A program made the translations under genes and the position numbers. From Gammaproteobacteria bacterium (GTDB taxonomy: Bacteria > Pseudomonadota > Gammaproteobacteria > Pseudomonadales > Cellvibrionaceae), in the NCBI GenBank assembly GCA_021151835.1, contig JAGKWO010000020.1, positions 1-64,000 on the forward strand: DNA of 64,000 nucleotides. The letters are read 5' to 3'. Shown in pieces: positions 14,848 to 24,607 of this stretch. The notes beneath the pieces are model-generated. The model saw only the letters and a list, made by a program, of their open reading frames with translations, was not told the DNA's origin and did not search any database. Within the stretch, counting starts at the first letter, position 1; every line of letters begins with the position of its first letter.

Positions 14848-17800
14848 ATGGTTGATGCATTGATTAAATTTTCCATCGCCCGTCGTTGGCTGATTATCTT
14901 TTTTGTCCTTGTGGTCTCAGCTGCCGGTGTATGGAATTACAACCGGTTGCCGATTGATGCGGTACCGGATATCACCAACGTACAAGTCCAGATCAACACA
15001 CAAGCACCCGGTTACTCGCCACTTGAAGTTGAGCAACGCATTACTTACCTGGTGGAAGTCGCGATTGCAGGTTTACCGCACGTCGAAAGCACCCGATCAC
15101 TCTCGCGTTATGCCTTATCGCAGGTGACTGTGGTATTCGAAGACGGGACCGATATCTACTTCGCACGCAATATTCTCAACGAGCGTTTGCAACAGGCTAA
15201 AAGCCAAATGCCCGCCGGTATCGAGCCCGAGATGGGACCGGTTGCTACGGGTCTTGGTGAAATCTTCCACTACTCAGTTCACGCCGACCCAAAAGCGCGC
15301 CAGTCCAATGGACAACCCTACGATGCGATGGCGTTGCGTACCCTGCAAGACTGGGTAATCCGTCCGCAATTGCGTCTGGTACCTGGCGTCACTGAAGTGA
15401 ACACCATCGGTGGATTCGAAAAACAATTCCACATCACCCCGGATCCGGGATTGATGCTGGCTTACGGGATTGTGTTTGATGATGTGGTGAATGCGCTGGA
15501 AAAAAACAACACCAACATCGGGGCAGGTTACATCGAGAAAAACGGTGAGCAGTACCTGATACGTGCTCCGGGGCAGCTCTCCGATATTCCGGCCATCAAA
15601 AAAGTTATCGTCGGTCGTCGCGATGGTGTCCCGGTCACGATTGGCGATATCGCGTCTGTGGGATTGGGCAAAGAGTTGCGCACCGGTGCAGCCACTCGTG
15701 ACGGCGAGGAAACGGTGCTCGGTACTGCGGTGATGCTGGTCGGTGAGAACAGTCGAACGGTTTCTCACGCGGTTGCAGCCAAGCTTGAGGAAATCAATCG
15801 CACCTTACCCAAAGGTGTAACCGCCGATGCCGTGTACGACCGTAAGGTACTGGTGGAGAAAACCATCGCCACTGTGCAAAAAAACCTGGTGGAAGGTGCG
15901 ATCCTGGTTGTTGTCGTCCTGCTCGTGATGCTTGGCAATGTTCGCGCCGCATTACTGACCGCCATGGTTATTCCGCTCTCGATGCTGATGCTAATGACGG
16001 GGATGGTGCAAACCAAAGTCAGCGCCAACCTGATGAGCCTGGGTGCACTGGATTTTGGTCTGATTGTCGATGGGGCCGTGATCATTGTGGAGAACTGCCT
16101 GTTGCGACTCTCACAACGCCAACACCATTTGGGACGACTTCTGGATGTGGAGGAACGCTTACACATCGTGTTCAGTGCAACCCGCGAAGTATTCACGCCC
16201 AGCTTGATCAGCGTTCTCGTCGTGATTCTGGTGAACATTCCGATTCTCGCGCTCACCGGTGTGGAAGGAAAAATGTTCACACCAATGGCTTTCGCAGTGA
16301 TCATGGCGTTAATCGCGGCGCTCATTCTTTCCCTGACATTTGTGCCGGCGGCGCTCGCCTTGTGTATGACCGGCAAGATCGAGGAAAAAGAAAACCGCGT
16401 GATAGCCAAATCCAAAGCGGCTTACGTTCCAACACTCGATTTTGCACTCAAACGCCGTGTTCCTATTTTGGCTGGAGCCATCGTGTTTGTGATTGGATCC
16501 GGCTGGCTGGCATCGCGGATGGGAACCGAATTTGTTCCCAACCTTGATGAAGGTGATATCGCCGTGCAAGCGTTGCGTATTCCCGGTACCAGCCTCACCC
16601 AATCCCTAGAGATGCAATTTCAGGTGGAGAAAGCGGTGATGGCTGTTCCCGAGGTCAAAACGTTCTTCTCACGGGTGGGTACCGCCGAGGTTGCGAGTGA
16701 TCCTATGGGGCCCAACATTTCAGACGGCTACGTCATGCTGAAAGACAAAGCGGATTGGCCGGATCCGGACAAATCCAAAGCGGAAATCCTGGAAGCCATT
16801 GAAACGCAACTGGCCAAAGTGCCAGGTAACGCCTACGAAATCAGCCAACCGATCCAATTGCGCTTTAACGAACTCATTTCCGGGGTACGTTCGGACTTGG
16901 GGATCAAGATCTACGGTGATGATCTGAATCAGCTATTGGCTTCCGGCAACCAGATTGCGAGTTTGCTTAACAGCATCAAGGGCGCAGATGGCGTAAAGGT
17001 AGAACAGGCCGACGGTTTACCGTTGCTGTCTATTGATGCTGATCGGGATTTACTGCTGCGCTACGGCATCAACATGGCGGACCTGCAAGATACGCTGGCA
17101 GCAGCAACCGGTGGTGAGGAGGCCGGCCAGATCTTTGAAGGCGATCAGCGTTTTGGATTGGTGGTGAGACTTCCCGAGAAGCAACGCAATGACCTTACCG
17201 CATTGTCCTATCTTCCCATTCCACTACCGGACGGTGGATACGTACCACTGGGTGAAGTAGCCCGTCTTAACCTTGCCCCTGGCGCAAACCAGATCAGCCG
17301 CGAAAACGGCAAGCGCCGCCTGGTTGTCAGTGCCAATGTAACTGGTCGCGATCTGGGCGGGTTTGTAACCGAAGTTCAGGAAAAAGTCGGCCAACAAGTG
17401 AAGTTACCTCCCGGTTATTGGCTGGAATACGGCGGTACCTTCGAGCAGCTGCAATCGGCATCCGAGCGGTTAGGGTTATTGGTCCCACTGACACTGCTGA
17501 TGATTTTTGCATTGCTCATGATGACCTTTGGATCCGCCAAAGATGCCTTGCTGGTATTCAGTGGAGTACCGCTCGCATTAACCGGTGGGGTGATTTTCCT
17601 GTGGTTGCGGGACATTCCGCTATCCATTACGGCCGGGGTAGGCTTCATCACTTTGTCCGGGGTCGCGGTGTTGACCGGGGTCATGATGGTATCTGCCTTT
17701 CGTGATGGTTTGAGAAATGGCTTGGCTATCGATTCAGCTATCCGGGAAGGCGCCATGTTGCGCCTACGACCGATCCTGATGGTCGCGCTGGTTGCTGCAT

Positions 17801-17955
17801 TGGGATTCCTGCCGATGGCATTGAACACCAGTACCGGTGCTGAAGTTCAGCGCCCGCTGGCTACCGTGGTGATTGGCGGAATTATCTCGTCCACCATTTT
17901 GACCTTACTCGTATTACCCGGGCTTTATCGTATGGCTCATCGCGAAACTGACTAG
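14848..17955 (+). CDS. czcA: CzcA, heavy-metal RND efflux pump
   Basis: 1,035 residues, full length. Twelve membrane spans in two sets, each followed by a large periplasmic loop. The TM4 motif D-F-G-L-I-V-D-G-A-V-I-I-V-E-N is the signature of the Zn/Co/Cd class (HME1) and carries the two aspartates and the glutamate needed for proton-coupled export. N-terminal R-L-P-I-D-A-V-P-D-I-T-N-V-Q-V is also typical. Uses proton motive force to move metal from periplasm or cytoplasm through CzcC. Third of the czcCBA genes; a stem-loop follows. Confidence 0.93.
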   Translation: MVDALIKFSIARRWLIIFFVLVVSAAGVWNYNRLPIDAVPDITNVQVQINTQAPGYSPLEVEQRITYLVEVAIAGLPHVESTRSLSRYALSQVTVVFEDGTDIYFARNILNERLQQAKSQMPAGIEPEMGPVATGLGEIFHYSVHADPKARQSNGQPYDAMALRTLQDWVIRPQLRLVPGVTEVNTIGGFEKQFHITPDPGLMLAYGIVFDDVVNALEKNNTNIGAGYIEKNGEQYLIRAPGQLSDIPAIKKVIVGRRDGVPVTIGDIASVGLGKELRTGAATRDGEETVLGTAVMLVGENSRTVSHAVAAKLEEINRTLPKGVTADAVYDRKVLVEKTIATVQKNLVEGAILVVVVLLVMLGNVRAALLTAMVIPLSMLMLMTGMVQTKVSANLMSLGALDFGLIVDGAVIIVENCLLRLSQRQHHLGRLLDVEERLHIVFSATREVFTPSLISVLVVILVNIPILALTGVEGKMFTPMAFAVIMALIAALILSLTFVPAALALCMTGKIEEKENRVIAKSKAAYVPTLDFALKRRVPILAGAIVFVIGSGWLASRMGTEFVPNLDEGDIAVQALRIPGTSLTQSLEMQFQVEKAVMAVPEVKTFFSRVGTAEVASDPMGPNISDGYVMLKDKADWPDPDKSKAEILEAIETQLAKVPGNAYEISQPIQLRFNELISGVRSDLGIKIYGDDLNQLLASGNQIASLLNSIKGADGVKVEQADGLPLLSIDADRDLLLRYGINMADLQDTLAAATGGEEAGQIFEGDQRFGLVVRLPEKQRNDLTALSYLPIPLPDGGYVPLGEVARLNLAPGANQISRENGKRRLVVSANVTGRDLGGFVTEVQEKVGQQVKLPPGYWLEYGGTFEQLQSASERLGLLVPLTLLMIFALLMMTFGSAKDALLVFSGVPLALTGGVIFLWLRDIPLSITAGVGFITLSGVAVLTGVMMVSAFRDGLRNGLAIDSAIREGAMLRLRPILMVALVAALGFLPMALNTSTGAEVQRPLATVVIGGIISSTILTLLVLPGLYRMAHRETD

Positions 17956-17965
17956 TAACAAAAAC

Positions 17966-17999
17966 GCCACTGGTGCAAAACACCGGTGGCAATTGCCTT
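17966..17999 (+). terminator. Stem-loop after czcA, probable terminator
   Basis: GCCACTGGTG (17966-17975) pairs with CACCGGTGGC (17981-17990), ten pairs including one G-T, with the loop CAAAA. It is followed by AATTGCCTTT, a weak T-tract. It may reduce read-through into the lipoprotein gene. Confidence 0.55.
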
Positions 18000-18117
18000 T
18001 GTACGTTAGCGCTATTGAACACGCTTTACCGACTGGAAATATCTGAAACGATTTTCTGCAGTTCATTGACCAAGCGCATCTGGTCTTAATCAAATTCGCT
18101 TCACCGGAGAATTCATT

Positions 18118-18519
18118 ATGAAGTCTTTTACACGGCTAATAGCGTTACTACTTTTCCCGATATTGTTAAGTGCTTGTCAATTAACATCTCAAGAAAATAC
18201 GCAAGTGATATTTAAAACTGATCAATTGAAACAGCATCATTTGAGTTTAAATATTGGAGCATTATTCGAAGGCCCAAATTTAATACTCACCGGCGAAGTA
18301 TTACCCGAACATAAACAGGTGCACGTTGAGTGCGGTCAACTGCAATTTCAGATTTTCGACAAACAAGGCGTTTTGCTAAAAACAGTTACCACTGATTACG
18401 AACCTTGCCATCTTCATTACAAACCCAACACCCGGCGACCAGGAAGATTTTCCGTCATTGTGGATGGGGTTCACTCACAAGCATTAATTATTCATGCCAG
18501 CTTATTGCTACAGAAATGA
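18118..18519 (+). CDS. Small lipoprotein of unknown function
   Basis: 133 residues with CGGAG well placed before the ATG. The signal peptide ends in a lipobox, L-L-S-A-C, with Cys20 as the lipidated residue. The mature part is predicted beta-rich and has two further cysteines (V-E-C-G-Q and E-P-C-H-L-H) that could form a disulfide or bind metal together with the nearby His residues. It sits between czcA and the P-type ATPase, suggesting a periplasmic role in metal handling. No named family is recognised. Confidence 0.65.
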   Translation: MKSFTRLIALLLFPILLSACQLTSQENTQVIFKTDQLKQHHLSLNIGALFEGPNLILTGEVLPEHKQVHVECGQLQFQIFDKQGVLLKTVTTDYEPCHLHYKPNTRRPGRFSVIVDGVHSQALIIHASLLLQK

Positions 18520-18574
18520 CGCCTGCATACTTGGCATCTACACCGAAATATTTTCGATGAGTTGAGGAAGTCCA

Positions 18575-20599
18575 ATGGAACATACATCTGAAAACCACAC
18601 GCAAAAAACGCCAACAAGCTGCTCCACCGCACCCACTTCTAATAACGCAACTGAGCAGAAAACCAAATGTGGGGATTGCTGTGGTGCTGAAACTCAGCTA
18701 TCACTGCAAGACGATCATGACCATGGCAGCTCCGAAGCAAGCAATATCAGGTTATTTCTACCAGCGATCATCAGTCTGGTTGCATTACTGATCGCCATTA
18801 CATTGGATAATTTTTTTCCTCAATCATGGTTCACCGGTTGGGTAAGGCTCGGTTGGTACATCGCCGCATACATTCCTGTTGGTTTCCCGGTACTCAAGGA
18901 AGCTCTTGAAAGTATTCGTAAAGGGGATGTTTTTTCCGAGTTTTTCCTCATGGGAATTGCAACCATCGGCGCCTTCGCCATTGGTGAATACCCGGAAGGT
19001 GTAGCGGTAATGCTGTTTTATTCTGTGGGTGAAGCGTTTCAAAATATTGCTGTTAGAAGGGCGAAGACAAATATTAAAACCTTGCTTGACCAGCGTCCCG
19101 ATGAAGTCACTGTATTACAAGGTAATCAAGCAATTACCCGCAAAGCAGAAACCGTTGAAATTGGAGAAATTATCCAACTGAAAGCCGGGGAAAAATTAGC
19201 CTTGGATGGCGAGCTAATTTCTAACACCGCCTTTTTCGATACGACTGCACTAACAGGTGAAAGCAAACCGGACGGAAAAAATAAAGGCGATGTTGTTCTA
19301 GCCGGTATGATTAACCTTAATGGTGTTGCCCAGGTAAAAGTCACTACCGCATACAAAGACAGCAAGTTATCCCGCATTCTTGAGTTGGTACAAAACGCCT
19401 CTGCACAAAAAGCGCCGACTGAATTGTTTATCAGAAAGTTTGCCAAAATTTATACGCCTATCGTCGTGGCTCTAGCTATCGCAATTTCTACCTTGCCTTA
19501 CTTTTTTGTTGATAACTATGTGTTTAGCGAATGGCTTTACCGCGCACTCATTTTCCTCGTGATCTCTTGCCCTTGTGCATTGGTGATCAGTATTCCGTTA
19601 GGGTATTTCGGTGGCATCGGCGCGGCAAGTAAACATGGCATTTTATTTAAGGGCAGCAACTTCCTCGACGTAATTGCCAAGATCCAGCATGTGGTGATGG
19701 ATAAAACAGGCACCCTCACTGAAGGTGTATTCAAAGTACAAGATGTGAACTTCAACGATAGATTTAATCGTAATGAGATGCTCGGCATGGTCAACGCGCT
19801 GGAAAGTCGAAGCACGCATCCGGTCGCGACAGCAATACACCAATTTGTGGGTGAGGTTGATCACAACCTATCACTGAATAATATTGAAGAGATCGCGGGT
19901 CACGGATTAAAGGCTGAGGTCAATGGAAAAATTCTGTTAGTCGGAAACTTTCGATTGTTGGATAAATTTTCCATCCGCTACGACATTGATCCCGCATCAA
20001 TCGTTTATACCGTTATTGCGGTTGCCTACAATAATCAATTTGTAGGCTACATCACTATCGCCGACTCCATAAAAGAAGACGCCCAATTAACAATAAACTC
20101 GCTCAAATCTTTGGGTATTAACTCAACCATGTTAAGTGGCGATAAAAATACCGTCGTCCAATTTGTGGCGAAAACTTTGGGTATCAATAATGCATTCGGC
20201 GATTTATTACCGGAAGATAAAGTAAACAAAGTAAAAGAAATCAAAGCAAAAAATGAATCTGTTGCATTCGTGGGTGACGGCGTAAACGACGCACCCGTGA
20301 TCGCATTAAGTGATGTGGGTATCGCAATGGGTGGCTTGGGCAGTGATGCCACTATAGAAACGGCAGACATTGTCATTCAAGACGACAAGCCGAGCAAAAT
20401 TCCCCTTGCCATTGCAATCGGCAAACAAACCAAGCGAGTGGTGTGGCAAAACATTGCTTTGGCATTTAGTGTGAAAGTGGTTGTTCTATTGCTAGGTGCC
20501 GGTGGAATTGCCACCATGTGGGAAGCGGTTTTTGCTGATGTTGGTGTGGCGTTATTGGCTATTTTAAACGCCGTTAGGATTCAACGAATGAAGTTTTAA
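18575..20599 (+). CDS. cadA: Cd/Zn/Pb-exporting P1B-type ATPase
   Basis: 674 residues. A short Cys/His-rich N-terminus (C-G-D-C-C near residue 30, D-D-H-D-H-G) takes the place of a full heavy-metal-associated domain. The metal-transport motif S-C-P-C-A-L is near residue 331, the phosphorylation site D-K-T-G-T-L-T near residue 376, H-P in T-H-P-V-A, and G-D-G-V-N-D-A-P near residue 568. This set fits the CadA/ZntA group. It pumps divalent metal from cytoplasm to periplasm using ATP, where CzcCBA can carry it outside. GAGGAAG precedes the start. Confidence 0.9.
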   Translation: MEHTSENHTQKTPTSCSTAPTSNNATEQKTKCGDCCGAETQLSLQDDHDHGSSEASNIRLFLPAIISLVALLIAITLDNFFPQSWFTGWVRLGWYIAAYIPVGFPVLKEALESIRKGDVFSEFFLMGIATIGAFAIGEYPEGVAVMLFYSVGEAFQNIAVRRAKTNIKTLLDQRPDEVTVLQGNQAITRKAETVEIGEIIQLKAGEKLALDGELISNTAFFDTTALTGESKPDGKNKGDVVLAGMINLNGVAQVKVTTAYKDSKLSRILELVQNASAQKAPTELFIRKFAKIYTPIVVALAIAISTLPYFFVDNYVFSEWLYRALIFLVISCPCALVISIPLGYFGGIGAASKHGILFKGSNFLDVIAKIQHVVMDKTGTLTEGVFKVQDVNFNDRFNRNEMLGMVNALESRSTHPVATAIHQFVGEVDHNLSLNNIEEIAGHGLKAEVNGKILLVGNFRLLDKFSIRYDIDPASIVYTVIAVAYNNQFVGYITIADSIKEDAQLTINSLKSLGINSTMLSGDKNTVVQFVAKTLGINNAFGDLLPEDKVNKVKEIKAKNESVAFVGDGVNDAPVIALSDVGIAMGGLGSDATIETADIVIQDDKPSKIPLAIAIGKQTKRVVWQNIALAFSVKVVVLLLGAGGIATMWEAVFADVGVALLAILNAVRIQRMKF

Positions 20600-20651
20600 T
20601 GAGAGAAATTCAAGGAACTATCTTTAAATGAATTTCATCATGTTATTTACA

Positions 20652-20677
20652 TGTTGCACCTACCAATAGGTGCAACA
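20652..20677 (+). terminator. Perfect hairpin after the ATPase gene
   Basis: TGTTGCACCTA (20652-20662) and TAGGTGCAACA (20667-20677) form an 11-bp stem with the loop CCAA. The following AGCTTTC is only weakly T-rich, so termination may be partial. The rest of the gap to 20888 shows no gene; it should contain the promoter of the 20889 gene. Confidence 0.5.
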
Positions 20678-20888
20678 GCTTTCATCCCAGCACTATGTGA
20701 GAAGCATGGAGAGAGACCTGGTGACTGATCAATTATCGGCCCCGATAATTATTCGAAGTACTACACAATCTGGAATGAATACGCTATAGAAAGCGCCAAA
20801 AAGCGTACTATCTACGCTGTTCACTTCCTATTCACCCTAAAACTGCTATATATTTAAAAACTACCTCCCATGCCTTCAGGAATGAGTC

Positions 20889-21194
20889 ATGATCACCAAA
20901 GACACCCACAAAGTTGACTGGAACAAGACAGCCCAAGTTATTGGTGTAATGCTGGTGGCATTGGCCAAAGCTATTTGGTGGTTAGGCAAACATGCGGGTC
21001 TGGTGCTAATCGCAGTTTTAACCGTCTTAGCAAAAATGTTTGTTGTTCTTATCTCTGTTTGGGCCTCCGTTGCTCCAACTGCAGAGGAAGAAGCGGAAGA
21101 AAGGAAGCATCAAGAGAGATATGATCACTCCAGAGCTCCCGATCCGGATGCACCAGGCTTTGATATGCTCGGGCGCCCACTTAAGATAAATTGA
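20889..21194 (+). CDS. Small two-span membrane protein at the edge of the transfer region
   Basis: 101 residues, with AGGA upstream of the ATG. Two adjacent hydrophobic segments (about residues 14-33 and 36-58) are followed by an acidic, Glu-rich stretch and a Pro/Asp-rich tail. No family is recognised. It converges on the last transfer gene with only 9 bp between the stops. It is probably an inner-membrane accessory protein of the element. Confidence 0.55.
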   Translation: MITKDTHKVDWNKTAQVIGVMLVALAKAIWWLGKHAGLVLIAVLTVLAKMFVVLISVWASVAPTAEEEAEERKHQERYDHSRAPDPDAPGFDMLGRPLKIN

Positions 21195-21203
21195 GGAAAA
21201 ATC

Positions 21204-22877
21204 TTATTTTCCTTTGCCTTTTGTTATAATTTTTTGAGCTACCCCAACTCCCGCCCCGCTTTGACCACTAATCTCATTTGAAGAACTATTTATTGCATTA
21301 GTGGCCAGACTTCCCGCCTTAATCCCTATTACCCCTAAGCAATACGTGAATGCCAATGGGGCCAATGTATAAAGCATCCAAGTCACCCAACTGATCGCAA
21401 GAATTTGGGTACCAACGCCGCTGGTATTGGGCATTAATGTATCCATAAGCATATTGGCATTTTTGTCGGCGCCAGACCAAAGCCCGGACAATAGGAAGTT
21501 ATCCAGCCAAGCTGCCAGCGCAAATAAGAATCCCCAGAAAATAATGCTAAATTGCAGCAGCGTTAATGCAATCATGTTTTTTAGAGAAAAAGAACCAATC
21601 GCTAGTAGCAACGGTAAACCAACCGTAAAGATCAGGAGAACCATGGACTGCACCATCGGTGCGACCTGGCGAACCATCTCAACCTCTACAGCCTTTTTGG
21701 CACCACCAATTAATAATCCTGCACCTCCAATCAGCGATCGCATTCCTCGCAAAACATGATCTGTGGTTGAGCCCATCACGCCACCATATTCCGAGGCGCC
21801 GTTAGTCAGCTCCAGTTGAATCTCTTCACTTTCCGCATTAAGCGTAGTTTTGATAAGGGCATCGTCCGCATCTCCAGCGGTGGCAAACTTGTCCTCTGCC
21901 CAGAACTTCCACCAGGCGCCGGTGCTGTCTTCGGAGTCGTCTGGTATGGCGTCGTTCTTGATATACGTCAGCATGCGTTCCCGGAAGCCCTTATCGCTGT
22001 CAAAACTAACGCCATCTGCTGGATACCCTAACCACCACTCATGACACGTCGGATAACCGCCTGTATCGACGCCTGTGGGCGGTTCGGGAGCTTTGACACT
22101 ATCTCTCAAGGATTCATAAGGGAACGCCGGTACAGCAGCTGTAGCGCGGAGGGTGTCGTAATATCCGGAGCGGTTAATAAAGAATTCGCTGCCTGGCCAA
22201 GTGATATCGTCATACACTGCCCCGCCCTTAAATTTCGTTGGCAGGTCATCTTCCGGAATACGTTCTCGGGCGAATTGGTTAGCTGCTGGTTGCCAGCAAT
22301 CTTTATAGAAATCCTTCAACTCATCTTTAAGGGCTTTATCGGCAATATTCAGTTTGGATAGCCCCGCCCCCATCGTGCGCAGATCGGCCTGGCAAGGTAA
22401 TTCCTGTCGAGCAGTCTGAGTAATCGCATGATTTAGTTTGGTAACCAGATACCACCAAATCGGCGCTCGGGGCGTGCGTCCATTAAGCATGACAGCAAAG
22501 GTTCCCGTCGATTTATCCAAGGTACTTTTACTATCCCCATAAGCCAATTCAGTCATGGTTTTAGTCAAGCTTTTCGATGAGGTCACCCCGCATCGATATT
22601 GGGTGTAGGTTGTCTTTGACGGATTAACATTGATGAGGGGTTGCGCAGCAAACAGGACTACACCGATCATGATGTAAATCCGGGTTTCCAGGATACGGAT
22701 CAAACCCTCAGCCGAAATCTCTTGGGCGGAATCCCGAGTTTCAATCACTACATTAACGATAGTGATAATGAACGGAACGAGAATAAGGCCCGTGTAGGCC
22801 AATATCCCCCAAATGGCGTCATACAAAATCCAGCTGAGTATAGTGGTGTAGAGTTCGATTGTACTTCCGACAGGCAT
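21204..22877 (-). CDS. traG: TraG-like inner-membrane conjugation protein
   Basis: 557 residues, last gene of the transfer operon. Hydrophobic spans near the N-terminus and a cluster in the last third (about residues 405-530) frame a large soluble segment. In ICEs of the PFGI-1/ICEclc group the protein at this position carries a TraG N-terminal-like domain and takes part in mating-pair formation at the inner membrane. The family call rests on size, membrane layout and position after the 122-residue protein. The C-terminal tail is Ser/Gly-rich. Confidence 0.75.
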   Translation of the reverse strand: MPVGSTIELYTTILSWILYDAIWGILAYTGLILVPFIITIVNVVIETRDSAQEISAEGLIRILETRIYIMIGVVLFAAQPLINVNPSKTTYTQYRCGVTSSKSLTKTMTELAYGDSKSTLDKSTGTFAVMLNGRTPRAPIWWYLVTKLNHAITQTARQELPCQADLRTMGAGLSKLNIADKALKDELKDFYKDCWQPAANQFARERIPEDDLPTKFKGGAVYDDITWPGSEFFINRSGYYDTLRATAAVPAFPYESLRDSVKAPEPPTGVDTGGYPTCHEWWLGYPADGVSFDSDKGFRERMLTYIKNDAIPDDSEDSTGAWWKFWAEDKFATAGDADDALIKTTLNAESEEIQLELTNGASEYGGVMGSTTDHVLRGMRSLIGGAGLLIGGAKKAVEVEMVRQVAPMVQSMVLLIFTVGLPLLLAIGSFSLKNMIALTLLQFSIIFWGFLFALAAWLDNFLLSGLWSGADKNANMLMDTLMPNTSGVGTQILAISWVTWMLYTLAPLAFTYCLGVIGIKAGSLATNAINSSSNEISGQSGAGVGVAQKIITKGKGK

Positions 22878-22886
22878 ACGTCCTCC

Positions 22887-23255
22887 CTACGATATCCAAC
22901 TTGAAATTAACCGCGGTAAATCTCTCGCGATAAAAATTTCATACAGCACAATGAGCGCAATCAATGGTCGACGGCTCGCTTTGATCATTGCATCGGACAA
23001 TTCTTTGTTAAATTGCCGCAATAGTGGCCCCCATCCAAACCAAAGGACTGCGTATATCGCATAACGTATCCAGACGAGCCATCCTGAATCTTTCCAGCGA
23101 TTAAGCATTTCAATTTGTTCTGCTTCAGTGCCAATGAGCCCCAATCCAATTTTCACCATAATGATTAACAGAACGAAGCTTAAAAAAAGCCACATCACAT
23201 GTTTGAATCCACGCTTGGCCAATGAAGATTTATTCATCACTGATTGCTCCATCAA
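22887..23255 (-). CDS. Small conjugation membrane protein
   Basis: 122 residues with three hydrophobic segments: about residues 19-37, a middle one around 56-70, and one near 95-110. A protein of this size regularly precedes TraG in PFGI-1-type elements. Its start overlaps the end of the upstream gene by 26 bp, and its stop is 9 bp before traG. Its specific function in the mating apparatus is not known to me. Confidence 0.65.
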   Translation of the reverse strand: MMEQSVMNKSSLAKRGFKHVMWLFLSFVLLIIMVKIGLGLIGTEAEQIEMLNRWKDSGWLVWIRYAIYAVLWFGWGPLLRQFNKELSDAMIKASRRPLIALIVLYEIFIARDLPRLISSWIS

Positions 23256-24603
23256 TCATGCGTGGCTCTTTAGTTTTGGTGCGCATGTAATCTGTAGCAC
23301 CGGCATCTCTATTTCGTTTTGTGCCCCGTTGCGCAATAGTACCGGCCGCATTAGTAATTACTTTTTGGCGAACTTCTGTTTCAAATAAAATATTGTCAAT
23401 TTCGGCCTGTAAGCGTTGACGTGAATAATCAATTTCTGTCGACGCCGCATCACCTACTGATGCAATGTTTGGCTCTTGCGCACCGGCATTTAATAAATCT
23501 CGAACAATGAGTGCTTTTTCCATTGCTCGAGCCAGCGCAATTTCTCCAGTAAGTTTGTTAGCGAGAATGGCCTGCTCATCTAACGGCGCACGTTTCAAAT
23601 CCTGAATTGTCAAATCATTAATAACCAGGCCCATTCCTGGAACAGATAATTTATCCAATTCAGCGGCCGACATTTTGTAGTTCAGCGGTTTACTCATTAA
23701 CGGTTTTAAATCAGCGCTCACAACCTCACGCTCTTTGCGATATTGGAAACGCAAACCTTGACCCATTTTTGTTTTTAATTTGTCACAACTTGCGCAAGTC
23801 CTTACTTCACGTTCACCCACTACTGCAGTTGCCCAGGATGTAGCACTGGTTGCCGTTGGAAAGACGCGCGCAATATTGCTATCACCCGTAACATCATCCG
23901 GATCCTCGGGTGCGAGAGAACCTACTTGGTGTTCGTAACCCGCGCCGATGGTGTCTTCAACAATCCTGATAGGTGGTTGCCCAAGGCCCCCTTTCTTAAT
24001 ACCACCAGCAAACGTAACACCGCTGTTCCCTGCTGTAGCTTCAATGCTTTCTTCTGCAGTAACCGGATTCTCCCCAGCCTTCGATGCTTTGTCCCAGGAA
24101 CTTTTGCGGGTAACCGCAATCCACCCCTCAACGGGATCCCTACCCGCACGTAGATCAGCCTTTGCATCACGACATGTTTTTAAAGACAGCGTGTAAGTTT
24201 CCTTGGCGTCTTTCAGGCCTTTCGTCAACGTGTCATACAACCCCGGCCAGTTCTCCTGGATCTTTGATAAGCCCCATGCACTAAACACCGCAGTAGCCGC
24301 GCCCAGAACATCGTCCGACAAGCCATAAACATTGTGTTTCATATCAGAGAATGTTTCGGCAATACCAAAACTCGGATCAAAACTGCATCCACGAAACATA
24401 TTCCATTCTGCACCGGCAGACAGGTTGAGCGTAGTTTTATTGGATTGGTGGTAATACATCATGGGATCACCTCCACCGATAGCGTAATACCAGGAACCAT
24501 CACCAGTGGGGCGAACAATGTCACCGGCCATCGTCGAATGAGTGATGACAACTAAAAATCCCAGAATGATTTTTTTTGCAATTGATAATGTGAATGTACT
24601 CAT
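23230..24603 (-). CDS. Integrating conjugative element protein, PFL_4711/TIGR03755-like
   Basis: 457 residues from the ATG at 24603; the open frame extends 45 residues upstream, but only from 24603 is there a clean signal peptide (I-A-K-K-I-I-L-G-F-L-V-V-I). The mature protein begins near G-D-I-V-R-P and has several cysteines, including C-A-S-C-D. It resembles the large exported protein that follows TraU-like genes in this type of secretion system (TraH-like in role). Periplasmic, part of pilus assembly. The name is recalled from family order and not searched. Confidence 0.72.
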   Translation of the reverse strand: MSTFTLSIAKKIILGFLVVITHSTMAGDIVRPTGDGSWYYAIGGGDPMMYYHQSNKTTLNLSAGAEWNMFRGCSFDPSFGIAETFSDMKHNVYGLSDDVLGAATAVFSAWGLSKIQENWPGLYDTLTKGLKDAKETYTLSLKTCRDAKADLRAGRDPVEGWIAVTRKSSWDKASKAGENPVTAEESIEATAGNSGVTFAGGIKKGGLGQPPIRIVEDTIGAGYEHQVGSLAPEDPDDVTGDSNIARVFPTATSATSWATAVVGEREVRTCASCDKLKTKMGQGLRFQYRKEREVVSADLKPLMSKPLNYKMSAAELDKLSVPGMGLVINDLTIQDLKRAPLDEQAILANKLTGEIALARAMEKALIVRDLLNAGAQEPNIASVGDAASTEIDYSRQRLQAEIDNILFETEVRQKVITNAAGTIAQRGTKRNRDAGATDYMRTKTKEPRMIDGAISDE

Positions 24604-24607
24604 AGGA

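Noticed and set aside
21194..21213. Weak AGGAAAA/TTTTCCT repeat between convergent genes as terminator
   Set aside because: The stem is short and AT-rich and overlaps the stop codons; too weak to list.
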